Shown in pieces: positions 16,766-26,400 of a DNA stretch of 64,000 nucleotides. The stretch's first letter is position 1; each line of letters begins with the position of its first letter. Below the pieces are notes generated by a model. That model was not told the origin of the DNA and did not search any database. It worked only from the letters and a program-made list of their open reading frames with translations. This DNA comes from Bacteroidota bacterium (lineage in GTDB: Bacteria; Bacteroidota; Bacteroidia; Chitinophagales; Chitinophagaceae), in NCBI GenBank assembly GCA_018266775.1, contig JAFDZS010000001.1, positions 248,001-312,000 on the forward strand, read 5' to 3'. A program made the translations under genes and the position numbers.

Positions 16766-17145
16766 TGATTACACTAGAGGTGATTTTAGAGTTGCATGAT
16801 CTATCTATTAGCAAATATGGTGGATTAGAAGGAATCAGAGACTCTGGACTATTGGAAAGTGCTATTATGAGACCCTACCAAACCTTTGCTAACGAAGATT
16901 TATATCCAACTGCTATCGAAAAAGCTGCCGCTATTGCCGAAAGTATAATTATTAATCATCCATTTATTGATGGAAATAAACGTACTGGCTTTTTGGCTAT
17001 GTTTGCGATATTAAATGAATCCAAACTAAATTTTAAAGCTGCTAATGAGGATATCTATTTATTGATACTCCGGATATCTACCGGTGAAATAAAATTTGAA
17101 GTTATTGTTAAGTGGCTTATTGAAAACACTATTTCGTCTTCATAG
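16765..17145 (+). CDS. Doc-type (Fic-fold) toxin
   Basis: A 126-residue death-on-curing family protein. The motif H65-PFIDGNKR is the Doc/Fic active-site loop, with catalytic H65, and N71/K72 for nucleotide binding. ISKYGGLEGIRDSGLLESAI (about 15-34) is the typical N-terminus of Doc toxins. P1 Doc phosphorylates EF-Tu to stop translation; canonical Fic proteins AMP-ylate targets. The HPF...GNKR form is between the two, so the exact reaction is uncertain. It overlaps its antitoxin gene. Codons are more A+T-rich than neighbouring housekeeping genes, suggesting recent acquisition. Confidence 0.85.
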   Translation: MITLEVILELHDLSISKYGGLEGIRDSGLLESAIMRPYQTFANEDLYPTAIEKAAAIAESIIINHPFIDGNKRTGFLAMFAILNESKLNFKAANEDIYLLILRISTGEIKFEVIVKWLIENTISSS

Positions 17146-17152
17146 TAACATC

Positions 17153-17620
17153 TCACACCAACCCAAACTGTTTTCCATGATGCTGCAAATGTTTATAATG
17201 CAGCAGCACCCATTCTTCAAAATTCAAATGAGCAAATACAGGGTGGGTCGTGGTTTTAAGCGGGTCATCTTTAAAATACAGTATAAAATCATCAATACTT
17301 TTTTGCAACGCCGCTATTGCGGTTTCCATATTAGCGGTACGCACCATTAATGGTTCTTCCGGTACAATTTCAAGCGGTGCTTTGGTATTCTCCCTGAATT
17401 CTTTCTCGCTGTATAAAAAGGCCCTTAACTTAGGCCAGTGTTCTTCCGGCGATACGATATCAAAATGTATTTTACCTGCCGATACTTTAAAAAATCCGGT
17501 CACATGCTCCACCATTTGCTGTGCATTCATCTTACCCCATTTTCCTTTACTTTCTGCAGGTAATGCAGCAGCCAGCGGAACAAATTGCTGTTGTATAAAA
17601 TTCAGTTTGTTGATATCCAT
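17153..17620 (-). CDS. DUF1569/DinB-like protein
   Basis: A 155-residue four-helix protein of the DinB/DUF1569 type. Family-like features are MNAQQMVEHVTGFFK with a histidine near 39, and the C-terminal HPVFAHLNFEEWVLLHYKH followed by LQHHGKQFGLV. Histidines at these three places are the metal-binding set of DinB-like folds. Enzymatic function is unknown; some relatives are thiol-dependent transferases. It ends convergently with the toxin gene, 7 bases apart, and starts just after the adk terminator, so it probably has its own promoter. Confidence 0.7.
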   Translation of the reverse strand: MDINKLNFIQQQFVPLAAALPAESKGKWGKMNAQQMVEHVTGFFKVSAGKIHFDIVSPEEHWPKLRAFLYSEKEFRENTKAPLEIVPEEPLMVRTANMETAIAALQKSIDDFILYFKDDPLKTTTHPVFAHLNFEEWVLLHYKHLQHHGKQFGLV

Positions 17621-17647
17621 ATCGCAAGCGTGTTACCACAATATAAC

Positions 17648-17678
17648 AAAAAAGCACCCTTCGCAGGATGCTTTTTTT
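17648..17678 (-). terminator. Terminator of adk
   Basis: The minus strand reads AAAAAAGCATCC-TGCG-AAGGGTGCTTTTTT with one mismatch in the stem and a long T-run. It starts 21 bases after the adk stop. Confidence 0.75.
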
Positions 17679-17698
17679 AGCAGTTGGTTTGTGTAACC

Positions 17699-18274
17699 TT
17701 ATATGCGTTGATCAATTTCAGCACTCAACGCTTTAAATATATCATCAATCGATCCTTCACCCTTTACCATCACCACTTTATCAAAATTGCGGTAGTAATC
17801 GGCCACCATTTCAGTTTTGTTACGGTATTCAGTAATCCTTGCCCTGATCACTGTTTCGTTGGTGTCATCGCTGCGGCCGCTGGTTTCACCACGTTTCATC
17901 AGTCGTTTTACCAGTTCTTCTTCACTCACATTCAGTGCCAGCATGGCTGCGATAGATGTTTTCTTTAACTCCAGCAGCTTATCCAATGCTTCTGCCTGTG
18001 CAGAAGTGCGGGGAAAACCATCAAACAAAAAACCTTTGGCATTGGGGTTGGCATCCAGTGCAGAGCTGATCATGCCAATCACCACTTCATCCGGCACCAG
18101 CTGGCCCTTGTCCATTATCTTTTTAGCCTCCAGACCCAATGGTGTTTGGGCGGCTATTTCGCTGCGCAATAAATCTCCGGTGCTTAAGTGCTTCAGCCCG
18201 TATTTAGCAATCAGTTTTTCGCTTTGTGTTCCCTTTCCACTGCCGGGCGGGCCAAATAGTATTAAATTAAACAT
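17699..18274 (-). CDS. adk: Adenylate kinase
   Basis: A 191-residue enzyme converting ATP and AMP to two ADP. The P-loop is GPPGSGKGT (8-16), the AMP-binding segment is STGDLLRSEIA, GFPRT lies in FLFDGFPRTSAQ, and RGETSGRSDDTNE marks the short LID. This is the short-LID form without a zinc finger, common in Bacteroidota. An exact -7 box at 18301-18308 gives a leader of about 20 bases, and a terminator follows. Confidence 0.94.
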   Translation of the reverse strand: MFNLILFGPPGSGKGTQSEKLIAKYGLKHLSTGDLLRSEIAAQTPLGLEAKKIMDKGQLVPDEVVIGMISSALDANPNAKGFLFDGFPRTSAQAEALDKLLELKKTSIAAMLALNVSEEELVKRLMKRGETSGRSDDTNETVIRARITEYRNKTEMVADYYRNFDKVVMVKGEGSIDDIFKALSAEIDQRI

Positions 18275-18300
18275 ATATGCTTGCTAACCTTATTGATAAA

Positions 18301-18308
18301 CAAATATA
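18301..18308 (-). promoter_or_regulatory. adk promoter, -7 box
   Basis: TATATTTG on the minus strand, exact TAnnTTTG, 27 bases before the adk ATG. Confidence 0.6.
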
Positions 18309-18412
18309 ATTCACCAGCTTTAAATATCCTTTAACAATTGCAAGAAACTGTTGAAAAACCTAAATGATACCTGTTTTGTATATTAATTACCAGTTATAAT
18401 GATACAATTGCG

Positions 18413-18952
18413 ATGAAGTTTTTAATTTACATACCTGTTATGATGGCCTGCATTTTTACGGCCTGCAACAACAATACGACAACAAAAAATAAGGAGACGA
18501 ATATGGACAGCAGTCAAAAACACAACCCGGTTTTTTCCACTACAGATACCACTAAAGTAAATCTTACTGACGCAGAATGGAAAAAAATATTGCCTGAAGA
18601 AGTGTATGAAATTGCCCGTGAAAAAGGGACAGAAAGGGCTTTTACCGGTAAGTATTATGAACATAAAGACACCGGTACGTATCATTGCGCCGTTTGCGGC
18701 AACCCTTTATTCCGCAGCAATGGTAAATTTGAAAGTACCTGCGGATGGCCCAGTTTTTTTGAACCCATCAGCAAAGGCAGTATCATTTATGCGCCGGATA
18801 ACAGCTATGGCATGAGGCGTACGGAAGTAATGTGTGGCCGCTGCAAAAGCCACCTGGGCCATGTATTTGAAGATGGCCCGCCACCTACAGGTTTACGTTA
18901 CTGCATTAACTCTGTAGTGCTGGATTTTGAAAAATCGCAGGAGAAGAAATAA
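18413..18952 (+). CDS. msrB: Peptide-methionine (R)-S-oxide reductase, lipoprotein form
   Basis: A 179-residue enzyme that reduces methionine-R-sulfoxide in proteins. A lipoprotein signal (MKFLIYIPVMMACIFTAC) puts it on the periplasmic side of a membrane, with C18 lipidated. The MsrB domain spans ~48-172. Zinc cysteines are C92/C95 (HCAVCG) and C141/C144 (CGRC), the catalytic cysteine is C164 in LRYCIN, and C110 (STCGWPSF) is a candidate resolving cysteine. The domain is complete. It is monocistronic with a terminator behind it, and probably repairs oxidised envelope proteins. Confidence 0.92.
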   Translation: MKFLIYIPVMMACIFTACNNNTTTKNKETNMDSSQKHNPVFSTTDTTKVNLTDAEWKKILPEEVYEIAREKGTERAFTGKYYEHKDTGTYHCAVCGNPLFRSNGKFESTCGWPSFFEPISKGSIIYAPDNSYGMRRTEVMCGRCKSHLGHVFEDGPPPTGLRYCINSVVLDFEKSQEKK

Positions 18953-18976
18953 CCGTTTATTGCTTTTATGAAAACG

Positions 18977-19005
18977 GGCCGGAATGCTTCCGGCCAGTTT
19001 TATTT
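18977..19005. terminator. Terminator between msrB and the DUF3857 operon
   Basis: GGCCGGAA and TTCCGGCC arms around TGC, with AAAAC before and AGTTTTATTT after. It lies between two convergent genes and may serve both. Confidence 0.8.
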
Positions 19006-19019
19006 ATACCAGGACGGTA

Positions 19020-21224
19020 TTAATTTTTCTTGAGTAATATTTTTTTCTGGCTGAAGTTATAGGCTGCATCAATAAACTCCAGCATCTTTCCAAAATCTTC
19101 TTTCTTAATTTTGGTTTGCTTGTACACTTTTTTAATGTTCAGCTTTAGTACGTTGCCTTCAATAGTGGCCTTGGTAATAAAGGCACCAGTTTCGTTTTCC
19201 ACACTCTGGTTTAAACCGGCAAGCCCTTTCACTGTATAGCCGGCCGGTATGGTAAAGTTAATGTCCCAGCTTAGGGTATGCGGATAACGCACATCAACAT
19301 CATATTTTCTTTCCCTGTCTTCTGGTTTTACCTGGTATTGCCCACCCATCAGCAGCGGCACATTCACCAGTACATTTTTTCCGGCCCTGCGGGTTAAATC
19401 TCCCAGCACAAATTTTTCTGTGTATTTTAATTCCTGTTTATTGAAGGTGCGCCCATCGGTAACCAGCGTAAAATTATCATAACTCACCACATTGCTGTAT
19501 TGGCTTTGCAGTTGTTCTTTCATATAAACTGGTTTGCGTTTTTTAAACTCTTCTTTCTTTGCCATGATGAGGCGGTCTATCTCTTCCCGTTTTTTGTCAG
19601 ACAGTGCATCCAGTTCATTATCGCCATAATAAGATAGGTAATCTACATCATACACGTTGGTGTATATCAGTGCGGAGCCTTCGTTATCGTGTTTGGATAT
19701 GCCCTTATAAGATGAAGTGGAAGCAATGATGGTTTTTTCCAGCGCTTCATCCATAGTAGCATCAATTGTGGTGTTGTCATAATTCTCTTCGGGTGTAGTT
19801 ATGGGTAATGTAGTGGCAGCAGCGGTTGGGTTTTTGCCCAGGGTAATGGTGTAAGCCTGGTTACCGAGGTATTCATCTTTTAAATCAAATGGATTGGAGT
19901 TGGCAGAAAAATCAAACACGTATTTATTTTTTGCTTTCACCAGCCAGTTCAGTTCTGTACCAAAAATTACATTGTCCATATCGGTAACACTGTTATCGGT
20001 GGTTACAATCAGCTCTGCAGGAATATTTTTTCTTTTCAGTTTTTCCATCATCACATAAGCAAAAAACTGGCTGCCCAGTCTTCGGCCATATAAACCGTTG
20101 GTGTGGCGCAATACATAATACACTCTTTTAATAAAGTCTTCATCGCCGGCATCGTAAGCTTCATATTTACGCAGGTAACCTTCTGTTTGGGCCAGCAGGC
20201 TGGTGGTATAGGCCGCCAGTAAATTATCCTGGTTCAGTTTTCTGCCGGCATTGGCATCCATTTTTTCATAAATGCCGTTTACTTTTTGCGCCAACTCTTC
20301 GGGTGTAATGGAATGTTTCAGTTCCCCGCGGTCGCTGATGAATAAATCGCTGGCATCATTATTTTTGGAGTAGATGATCTGGAATTTCATCATCGGCAAT
20401 ACCAGGTATTCGTTTACCCAGCGGGTATCTTTCAGTTTTTCCCTGTCATTATCTTCCCAGGTAAATACTTTATAGCCTCCATTGTTGCTTTCTTTAAATT
20501 CCGGTGCGCCGTTAATTGACTTACTGTTCACATAACTTTTTTCATCGGTATCAATTTCAAATTTCTGGCTTACTACGGGGTAACCCCTGTGGCAGAGATA
20601 ATACACCGGGTCAAACTCCAGCGAATTCATTTTGGCCACATCATTATCATTAAACACGGTGCTTACATAATCAATAATGTCGCCGGGTTCTAAATTAGAC
20701 ACCGCCAGTTTGAAATAAATATTTTCACTTTTGGATTTATTCTTGATCGTGCTTTGTTTATCGAAATACGGCGTAAATGCAGAAGGTACATTGTCATTAT
20801 CTTCCACCAGTACAGCAGTTAACAGAGATACCGTATCCACTGAACCATCAGGTTTAATAATGTGTAATGCAAAGCCATCGTTATCGTGGCCACGCCTGAA
20901 ATAAAATTCAGAAAAGCTGTTTACACCATCTTTATCCAGCAGTTTAATTTTCCGGTGCGTGGTTTCGTATACATTCAGTTTATCGGTGCCTGAATTTTTA
21001 TCGAATACAAATTTTGTTTTTTGTGCCAGTATAACACCGGAAAAGCCCTTCCATTTTTCCGGCACCTGGTTGTTGCTGAAACTGGGGTCAGCTTCTTTCC
21101 AAACTGCATCTACATTCGACTGCAGTTTGTTTGCCATTTCTTCTTTAATGGTTTGTGCATTGACTGTACTGCATATTGCAATGCTTAAAAAAAGTATTGT
21201 GGTATAAATGATGCGTGGTTTCAT
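19020..21224 (-). CDS. DUF3857 protein with degenerate transglutaminase-like domain
   Basis: A 734-residue exported protein (signal MKPRIIYTTILFLSIAICSTVNAQ). It has an N-terminal DUF3857 beta-sandwich (~60-260) and a middle region that aligns by eye with the transglutaminase domain of its upstream neighbour. Where the neighbour has YGDCKGMANLL, this protein has YGRRLGSQFFAY with no cysteine, and the histidine position reads TELNWLV; the aspartate strand (KYVFDFSAN) remains. It is therefore probably not catalytic. Its ATG overlaps the neighbour's TAA (TAATG), so the two are translated together and may form a pair. Confidence 0.8.
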   Translation of the reverse strand: MKPRIIYTTILFLSIAICSTVNAQTIKEEMANKLQSNVDAVWKEADPSFSNNQVPEKWKGFSGVILAQKTKFVFDKNSGTDKLNVYETTHRKIKLLDKDGVNSFSEFYFRRGHDNDGFALHIIKPDGSVDTVSLLTAVLVEDNDNVPSAFTPYFDKQSTIKNKSKSENIYFKLAVSNLEPGDIIDYVSTVFNDNDVAKMNSLEFDPVYYLCHRGYPVVSQKFEIDTDEKSYVNSKSINGAPEFKESNNGGYKVFTWEDNDREKLKDTRWVNEYLVLPMMKFQIIYSKNNDASDLFISDRGELKHSITPEELAQKVNGIYEKMDANAGRKLNQDNLLAAYTTSLLAQTEGYLRKYEAYDAGDEDFIKRVYYVLRHTNGLYGRRLGSQFFAYVMMEKLKRKNIPAELIVTTDNSVTDMDNVIFGTELNWLVKAKNKYVFDFSANSNPFDLKDEYLGNQAYTITLGKNPTAAATTLPITTPEENYDNTTIDATMDEALEKTIIASTSSYKGISKHDNEGSALIYTNVYDVDYLSYYGDNELDALSDKKREEIDRLIMAKKEEFKKRKPVYMKEQLQSQYSNVVSYDNFTLVTDGRTFNKQELKYTEKFVLGDLTRRAGKNVLVNVPLLMGGQYQVKPEDRERKYDVDVRYPHTLSWDINFTIPAGYTVKGLAGLNQSVENETGAFITKATIEGNVLKLNIKKVYKQTKIKKEDFGKMLEFIDAAYNFSQKKILLKKN

Positions 21225-23296
21225 TATTGTTTTTTTACAGGGTTAGTTTTTACTGGTGTTTTTACCGGCGTTTTTGCAGGTGTGGCAGGTTTAGCACCTG
21301 GTTTCACCGGTGTTTTTGCGGGAACAACTGCTGGTGTTTCTTTGGGTGCAACGTAATTCGGGTCTTTCTCTACCAGTACAATATTGTTATTGAAATCTTT
21401 TAGCTTTTTTAGAAAGTCTTTCCAGTTGGTAAATTCTTCCTTAGGTATGGTTCCCGTTTTAATAGCCAACGATTTCTTTAAAATGATCTTGCTGCCTTCT
21501 TGTGTGTAGCTGCCGGAAAAACCATAATCATTAGCCTGCTGATTAAATGCTTCTGGTAAATCTTTTATTTTATAGCCGGGTACATTCAGTACAATTTCAT
21601 CTTCTGCGGTGTAAATACGGTTGAATTCATAAGGGTTCACCCGCTTATCATCAGGCATAAAACCACTGAGTTTACGGGGAAAGAAATCTATCCCTGCGTA
21701 TACTTCTTTGTCATCACGGATGATGTTATTGCTGAGGTCAATATCACCTTCAATTACCACAGGTATTTCCCTGTTGGCAAGGTCAGATGTTTTGATATTG
21801 GTGGCGTTCAGGTTGGCATTACCAAATTCGAGTACCCGTTGCAGTACTTCTTTCTTTCTGTCTGTTGGCAAATCCTGGAAGAATTGGTGAAAATTGGTTC
21901 TTTCCTCACCGGTAAACGTTACTTTAAGGTGCCCCTTTAAAATATCATCATTCAGTGAAAAAGAAGCCTGGGTGATGATTTTATTCTGGTTAATATCTGC
22001 CACCGGCACTTTGATCACTTCATGGTCATCACCTTTACCCACAAGCGCTTCTTTACCCTGTATCCGGTAAGCGTATTCACCCATCGGCACGTAGCTTTCT
22101 GTAGCATCAAGAAAATAAGGTTTACCGCCAATATACAAAGTAGAGATACAGTGGTTATCCACGCAAAGCGATGGTATCGCATACGTGTAAGGCAAATGTT
22201 TGGTGCCAATCCAGGTCATGTGTGCATCCAGCCCGGCCTGTTTCAGCATTTCTGTAAGCAGGTTGGCCATACCTTTACAATCGCCGTATTTATTTTTATA
22301 TACCTCCTGTACGGTTTGTGGCACAAAGCCTGCATAACCGTCTTCAAAAGCAATGTAACGGATGTTATCCTGCACCCAGTAAAAAATGGCTTTAGCTTTA
22401 TCCATTTCTGTTGTTTTACCTTTTACCAGTTCATCCACTTTTGCTTTTACTACACCGGGTTGATTATCGGCTTTGGAGTACAGGTAGCGGTACCATTTGT
22501 ACAGGTCGCCGGAGTTCTCAAACCCTTTTTGCTGTACACCGTCTGCAGTAAATGATTTTACCAGCACCACAATATGCGGATACGTATAACCCGCCGGCAG
22601 CGCATTATCTTCATTAGCCATTGGTGGCAGGTCTTTCATTTTAAAAGTATATACCGTTTTCCTGCCTTCTGTTTCAGTAGATTTGGTTATCGTGTATCCC
22701 TTAAAGTTAATTTCACGAAAATCTAATTGTACTTCTGCCGGCACAATAAAACGGATGGTTTTTTCCTGCGTGGCATAAGGGCTGTGAAACATCACACGGG
22801 TAAGATAGCGGGCATCTTTATAAAACTTTTCCAGCTCCACCATGGCGCCCATGCCCATTTTTGGAATGATGATGTTAAAATATTTTACGCGGCTGTCGTC
22901 GTAAAAAATATCTCCCGATGTGGCGGATTGGTCTATCGGCCTGTTCCTTGAGGTATAATTTACAAACGAATTGTTCGATTTATAATATTGTTTGATCTTG
23001 GTGATCGTGGAGAATTTATTATAGAATTCGCCGTACTGCACCATGCAGGCTTCACGCAGTGAAATAAACTGCACCTGCTGCCGCATTACAGCGGTAACTA
23101 CAGGGCCGTTTCCATCACCTTTGCCTGCACCAAATTCATATTCTTCAACATCACTGATCACGGCAGAGCGTTCATCAGGGTATTTTCTTTTAAGCCGGTA
23201 TGCATTGGCTTCGTCATCATCATTAACCACCTGGGCAGGGATGGTATTGGATAACAGTAAAAATGTGGTGAGCAATAAGAGGGAGATTTTTCGCAT
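21224..23296 (-). CDS. DUF3857 and transglutaminase-domain protein, catalytically complete
   Basis: A 690-residue exported protein starting at the ATG at 23296 (signal MRKISLLLLTTFLLLSNTIPAQ); longer upstream frames lack coding character. DUF3857 is followed by a transglutaminase-like domain with the full triad: Cys in YGDCKGMANLL, His in VDNHCISTLY and Asp in YFLDATESY. The last ~45 residues are low-complexity Pro/Thr/Lys repeats (TPVKTPVKTNPVKK). Such pairs are widespread in Bacteroidota, and the substrate is unknown; cysteine-protease or cross-linking activity is possible. It is the first gene of a two-gene operon. Confidence 0.83.
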   Translation of the reverse strand: MRKISLLLLTTFLLLSNTIPAQVVNDDDEANAYRLKRKYPDERSAVISDVEEYEFGAGKGDGNGPVVTAVMRQQVQFISLREACMVQYGEFYNKFSTITKIKQYYKSNNSFVNYTSRNRPIDQSATSGDIFYDDSRVKYFNIIIPKMGMGAMVELEKFYKDARYLTRVMFHSPYATQEKTIRFIVPAEVQLDFREINFKGYTITKSTETEGRKTVYTFKMKDLPPMANEDNALPAGYTYPHIVVLVKSFTADGVQQKGFENSGDLYKWYRYLYSKADNQPGVVKAKVDELVKGKTTEMDKAKAIFYWVQDNIRYIAFEDGYAGFVPQTVQEVYKNKYGDCKGMANLLTEMLKQAGLDAHMTWIGTKHLPYTYAIPSLCVDNHCISTLYIGGKPYFLDATESYVPMGEYAYRIQGKEALVGKGDDHEVIKVPVADINQNKIITQASFSLNDDILKGHLKVTFTGEERTNFHQFFQDLPTDRKKEVLQRVLEFGNANLNATNIKTSDLANREIPVVIEGDIDLSNNIIRDDKEVYAGIDFFPRKLSGFMPDDKRVNPYEFNRIYTAEDEIVLNVPGYKIKDLPEAFNQQANDYGFSGSYTQEGSKIILKKSLAIKTGTIPKEEFTNWKDFLKKLKDFNNNIVLVEKDPNYVAPKETPAVVPAKTPVKPGAKPATPAKTPVKTPVKTNPVKKQ

Positions 23297-23372
23297 CAGC
23301 GTGTTTTTAGGGTTTTCTATAGTATGAAAATTAGTTAATAATGCTGATGCCGTAAAAAAAACTTTCATAATC

Positions 23373-23388
23373 TTTCCATTTATGGAAA
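23373..23388. promoter_or_regulatory. 16-bp inverted repeat in a divergent promoter region
   Basis: TTTCCAT-TT-ATGGAAA lies between the divergent starts at 23296 and 23444. It is a candidate operator; no family is assigned. Confidence 0.3.
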
Positions 23389-23443
23389 ACTGTTTGCAAT
23401 GGCCATATTTTTTTTGCATCTTCATTAAACGAAACAAACGCAT

Positions 23444-26400
23444 ATGATGAAATCTATTCCACTGGCGGGCATACTGCTCCTCACTGCCGGTATTCCGGTG
23501 GCCGCTCAAAAAATTACAACCGATCAATTTAAGAATCTTAAGGTACGCAGTATTGGCCCTGCGGGTATGAGTGGCCGTATTACTGCTATTGATGCATTGT
23601 ACACCAATCCAAACATTGTGTATTTAGGCACAGCAAGCGGAGGTGTGTGGAAAACAGAAAATGGCGGTGCCAAATGGGTACCCATTTTTGATGAACAGCC
23701 GTTGTTAAACATTGGTTCTGTAGCCATACAGCAAAGCAACCCTTCCGTATTATGGGTGGGTACCGGTGAAGGTAACCCACGCAATTCTGTAAGCCTCGGT
23801 GGTGGAATTTACAAAAGCCTGGATGGCGGTAAAAACTGGAAACTGATGGGCCTTGAAAAAACAAAAAATATTCACCGCATCATTATTGACCCCACCGAAC
23901 CCAATACCGTATATGTTGCTGCAATTGGAAATCCGTATGCTGAACACCCGGAACGGGGCGTATATAAAACCACCGATGGCGGCAATACCTGGAATTTAAT
24001 TTTGCATACCAACGATACCACGGGTTGCGCCGACCTGGTGATGGATCCTTCTAACCCCAATAAATTATTAGCTGCCATGTGGCAGCACCGCCGCACACCT
24101 TATAGTTTTACCAGCGGCGGGCCCGGCAGCGGACTATACATTACGTACGATGGAGGCAAAAACTGGAAAAAACTGGGTAAAGCAGAAGGCTTGCCCGATG
24201 GTAATTATGGCCGTATTGGCTTAACTATTTGTAACAGCGAACCACGAAGAATATATGCCTTGGTGGAAGCCGGCAAAAATGGCCTATACAAATCTGACGA
24301 TGGCGGTTTTACCTGGGAGCTGGTCAACAGCAACAGCAATGATGTGACCAACCGGGCCTTTTATTTCCAGGACATCAGGGTAGACCCCAAAAACGAAAAT
24401 CGTTTATACAACATTAACCAAACCATCAGCATGAGTGAAGATGGTGGTAAAAGTTTTAAAACCGTCATTCCTTATGGCGGTATCCATCCGGATCATCATG
24501 CCTTTTGGATCAACCCCAACGACCCCAACTATATTATTGATGGTAATGACGGCGGCATGGGCATGAGCCGCGACAGGGGAAGAAACTGGACCTTCAGCGA
24601 ATTAATTCCTGTTGGGCAGTTTTATCACATCAATACAGATAATCGTTTACCCTATAACGTAATGGGCGGCATGCAGGATAATGGCAGCTGGCGTGGCCCG
24701 GCTTATACCTGGATCAATGGGCCAATCAGGAATTATCAATGGACAAATATTGGCGGTGGCGATGGTTTTGATGCCGCTGCCGACCCTGATAATAACGATT
24801 GGGTATATGCCATGAGCCAGGAAGGCGAACTGCATAAAGTAAATGTGGCAACAGGCGAAGACATGGGTATTAAACCTCCGGCGCCGGATGTAAATACTTA
24901 CCTGCGCTTTAACTGGAATGCCGCCTTTGCACAAGACCCTTTCGATGCTAAGACCATTTATTTCGGCAGTCAGTTTGTACACAAAAGCAACGACAGGGGT
25001 TTATCCTGGGAGATCATTTCTCCCGACCTCAGCACCAACAACAAGCAACAGCAAAACCAGGAAAACAATGGCGGGCTTTCTGTTGACATTACCGGCGCAG
25101 AAAATTACAACACCATTTTATGCATCGAACCTTCTGCAAAAGACCGCAATGTAATTTGGGCGGGTACCGATGATGGCAACGTACAGCTTACCAAAGATGG
25201 TGGTAAAACCTGGACGAACTTCAGGGGCAAAATACCGGGAATGCCCGTTGGTGCATGGATACCACAGATCAGGGCCAGCCGTTACAACACCGGGGAGGCA
25301 TTTGTAGTATGTAACGATTACCGCCGTGGAGATTTTAAACCTTACATCTTCCGCACCAAAAATTTTGGCCTTACCTGGGAAAGAATGCTGGATGAAAACA
25401 AAGTGAAAGGCTATGCATTATGCATGATACAGGACCCCGTGGAACCTAATCTCATCTTTGCCGGAACAGAAAGTGGTTTATGGATCAGCTTTGATAATGG
25501 TACCAGTTTTCAGCAATGGAAAAACGGGTACCCTTCCGTATCTACTTACGATATGGCCATACAGGAACGGGAAGCCGATTTATGCATTGCCACATTTGGC
25601 CGTGCAATATATATCTTAGATGATATCAGGCCGCTGCGTAAAGCTGCCGCGAATAACGGAAAGTTATTCAGTAAGCCATTAACTGTTTTTGAAACACCCG
25701 CTGCATATCAACCCAATTATAAATCAGTATCCGGTTACGAATGGAGCACATGGGGTTTGTATGAAGGACAAAACAGGAACCGCGGTGCCGTTATTTCATA
25801 CTTTGCCAAAATGCCGAACGCAACAGATTCTTTAAAGAAAAATAAGATTGATTCTGTTACCATAAAAATTTACAGTGAAACCGGCGAACTGGTGAGAACA
25901 ATGAAACAAAAGGCAGACACCAACTTCAACCGTATTTACTGGGGTTTTGAAACAAAAGGTATCCGCCAGCCCGGTTCAACCAAACCCAAAACAGATTTGC
26001 CCGAACCCGTGAATTTTGGACTGGAAGCTTACCCCGGTATGTATAAAATTGTGCTCAGTTCCGGTGCCAATGCAGATTCAACGATGCTGGAAGTGAAAGC
26101 AGATCCCAATGTACCTAACGATAAACAGGTATACGATGCAAAAAAAGAATTGCTGCAGCGGTTAGATAAAAGTGTTGCCCGCTTAACACAGGTTACCGAC
26201 AGGCTTACCGATGCTGAAGAAGCCCTGAATAAAATGGATGCACAACTGAAAAATGTTGAAGGAAAAAACAGTGATACACTATCCAAAGCCGGTAAAATTA
26301 TGGCAGACTCCATTAAAAGCATCCGCAATTTTATTTTTGGCAAAAAGCAGGAGAAGCAAGGTTATGGCTCGCCTTATCAATTAACCGTTAACAGCAAATT

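Noticed and set aside
21230-21360. Possible DNA repeat array of TPVK codons at the end of the transglutaminase-domain gene
   Set aside because: It is a short, imperfect low-complexity protein tail, in frame and inside the gene, so it was kept as part of that CDS.
22022-22555. 177-codon plus-strand open frame opposite the transglutaminase-domain gene
   Set aside because: It lies wholly within the opposite strand of a well-supported gene and its product (His/Phe/Ile-rich, no domain pattern) looks like a shadow.
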